Positions 62,913-64,000 of a stretch of DNA of 64,000 nucleotides are shown in pieces. The notes under the pieces were generated by a model, which was not told where the DNA came from, did not search any database, and saw only the letters and a program-made list of their open reading frames with translations. The stretch is from NCBI RefSeq assembly GCF_005870025.1, contig NZ_VATA01000021.1:53161-117160 (forward strand). The letters run 5' to 3'. Source of the stretch: Poseidonocella sp. HB161398 (GTDB lineage Bacteria > Pseudomonadota > Alphaproteobacteria > Rhodobacterales > Rhodobacteraceae). Position 1 is the first letter of the stretch, and every line of letters starts with the position of its first letter. Both the position numbers and the translations under genes were made by a program.

Positions 62913-63599
62913 TCACCACTCCATTCCAGCCAGTAGCGCCACAGCCGATTCCGCGAGCTTCGATCGCTGAACGTCGCGCGTGTAGACCTCGCTCGTCTGC
63001 GCCTGCGAATGGCCATGTACCGCCATGATCTGGTGCTGCGTGGCGCCTGCCTCGGCGAGTAAGTGGCCGGCCGCTTTCCGGATCCCGTGCGGGCTCCGGT
63101 CGGGCAGTCCGGCCTCAACGCACCAGCGCTTGAAGCAATTGCGGAAGCTGTCCGAGCTGCGCCACGGGCGGCCGTGCGCCGTGAGTAGATAGGAGCCCGA
63201 TAGGTGCTCGACCTCGCGGGCGCGAATCGCGCGCAGGAGTGGCGGCAGGACCGGGATCGTGACCTTGCTCGATCCCTTCTTACCGGGCTGCCACTGAAGC
63301 CAGGTCAGGCCGTCGCGCTGAATCTCGTTTGCTCGGCCGAGCGCGATCGCATCCGAGACCCGCGCCGCCGTGAACATGAATAGCGTGAGCGCCATGTGTG
63401 CGTCGCTGCCGAACGGGTGGCGCTGGCGGAATTGCTTCAGGTCTCCGACGCTCCAGGGCTTCGCGCCGCCGCGGCTCTGGTAGGTCATCGGAATGTCGGC
63501 GGCCGGGTTGTCCTTCACGATCTCCCGCTCGACCGCCCAGCGATACATCGCTCGGACCGCGCCGACTACGTTCTTGCGAGCGCCTGGCCGGTCGGCCAT
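62913..63599 (-). pseudogene. phage-type integrase, N terminus removed by IS630
   Basis: The last 228 residues of a tyrosine integrase. Catalytic landmarks are MFTAARVSDAIALG (Arg), SPHGIRKAAG (H-x-x-R), MAVHGHSQAQTSEVYTRD (His and Tyr nucleophile). A full-length phage integrase would have about 120 more N-terminal residues. The frame is cut just upstream of 63599, where an IS630 element starts at a TA dinucleotide (63606-63607). The position 80 bp after tRNA-Val fits an integrase next to its attachment site. Confidence 0.8.
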
Positions 63600-63605
63600 C
63601 GTGAC

Positions 63606-64000
63606 TAGTCACCTGGAACTAAAGTTTGTATCATTATTCTGCCTGATACGGGAGGATGTGATGGGTGGCCGTGTTGCTGTTCCAATTGATCTCAGCGACG
63701 AGGAACGCTCATTCCTCGAATCCCAGCTTCGCAGGCACAAGGCGGCCCGATCACTTTCGGACCGCTGCCGCATCGTCCTGCGATGCGCCGAAGGGATGTC
63801 CAACAAGGAGATCGCCGCCTCACTCGGCCACAGCCAGCACACGGTGGGCAAATGGCGCCGCCGCTTTGCGGAGCAGAGGCTCGAGGGGCTTTCCGATGAA
63901 TACCGTGAAGGCCGTCCACGCACGGTTTCGGACGAACAGGTGGCGGAGGTCATCAAGAGGACGCTGGAAAGCACGCCCCGGGACGCGACACACTGGTCGA
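63606..64000 (+). mobile_element. IS630-family insertion sequence (left end, partial)
   Basis: The element begins at TAGTCACCTGG, with TA as the expected IS630 target, and runs out of the window. Its transposase gene starts at 63661. It interrupts the integrase. Confidence 0.7.
63661..64000 (+). CDS. IS630-family transposase, N-terminal part
   Basis: The first 113 codons are seen. SDEERSFLESQLRRHKAARS and SLSDRCRIVLRCAEGMSNKE lead into the helix-turn-helix IAASLGHSQHTVGKWRRRF and RLEGLSDEYREGRPRTVSDE, the characteristic N-terminal domain of IS630/Tc1-type transposases. GGGAGGATGTG precedes the ATG. The catalytic DDE domain is beyond the window edge. Confidence 0.87.
   Translation, partial: MGGRVAVPIDLSDEERSFLESQLRRHKAARSLSDRCRIVLRCAEGMSNKEIAASLGHSQHTVGKWRRRFAEQRLEGLSDEYREGRPRTVSDEQVAEVIKRTLESTPRDATHWS

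Overview
The window is a high-GC chromosome segment from an alphaproteobacterium, most likely a Rhodobacteraceae-type (Rhodobacterales) organism. The evidence is the mraZ-rsmH-ftsL-ftsI-murE-murF-mraY-murD division cluster, the ectoine/hydroxyectoine utilisation operon in the order known from roseobacters (enuR-uehABC-usp-eutABCD), an intracellular PHB depolymerase, and two small-RNA loci of Rhodobacter type. I do not assign a genus.

Layout. 1-6.2 kb: tail of an inositol catabolism operon (iolE end, two Gfo/Idh/MocA oxidoreductases including iolG, an SDR) followed by a sugar/polyol ABC importer. 6.3-15.3 kb: accessory genes (a short tyrosine recombinase, two tandem DLH-like hydrolases with a divergent LysR gene, a K+ channel and an LtrA-like protein, a decayed 1-kb stretch with an IS1182 relic, and a divergent MFS/TetR pair). 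15.5-26.1 kb: an island made of a DUF4268 nuclease, an XRE regulator, an orphan IS3-type OrfA, and a six-gene overlapping operon encoding three tyrosine recombinases (the first one broken), two small helper-like proteins and a RecD2-like helicase. 26.1-35.7 kb: a UDG-like protein and the ectoine operon, which stops after eutD/doeA. 35.7-40.4 kb: a graveyard of IS5- and IS1182-type elements, truncated genes and short palindromic inserts. 40.4-51.5 kb: core-type genes (GST, phaZ, sulfotransferase-like, pyruvate carboxylase, a heme-binding-like protein, uvrD, a response regulator). 51.5-62.6 kb: small-RNA loci and the division/cell-wall cluster. 62.7-64 kb: tRNA-Val followed by an integrase cut by an IS630 element, the start of another integrated element.

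How the parts work together. The iol genes and ABC importer take up and oxidise inositol-like polyols. UehABC imports ectoines, EutABC is thought to convert hydroxyectoine to ectoine, and EutD opens the ectoine ring, under EnuR control; the later steps (DoeB, C, D) are not in the window. The mraZ cluster makes the UDP-MurNAc-pentapeptide precursor, lipid I and the septal transpeptidase, and is preceded by a leader that looks like the UpsM small RNA. On the opposite strand next to it lie two tandem CUCCUCCC-loop (cuckoo/CcsR type) hairpins.

The most unusual content is the recombinase-trio/RecD2 operon with its XRE-nuclease neighbours and a heavily folded intergenic segment (17.53-17.74 kb), and an IS5 transposase gene that has received four short palindrome-bearing inserts of two sequence families.
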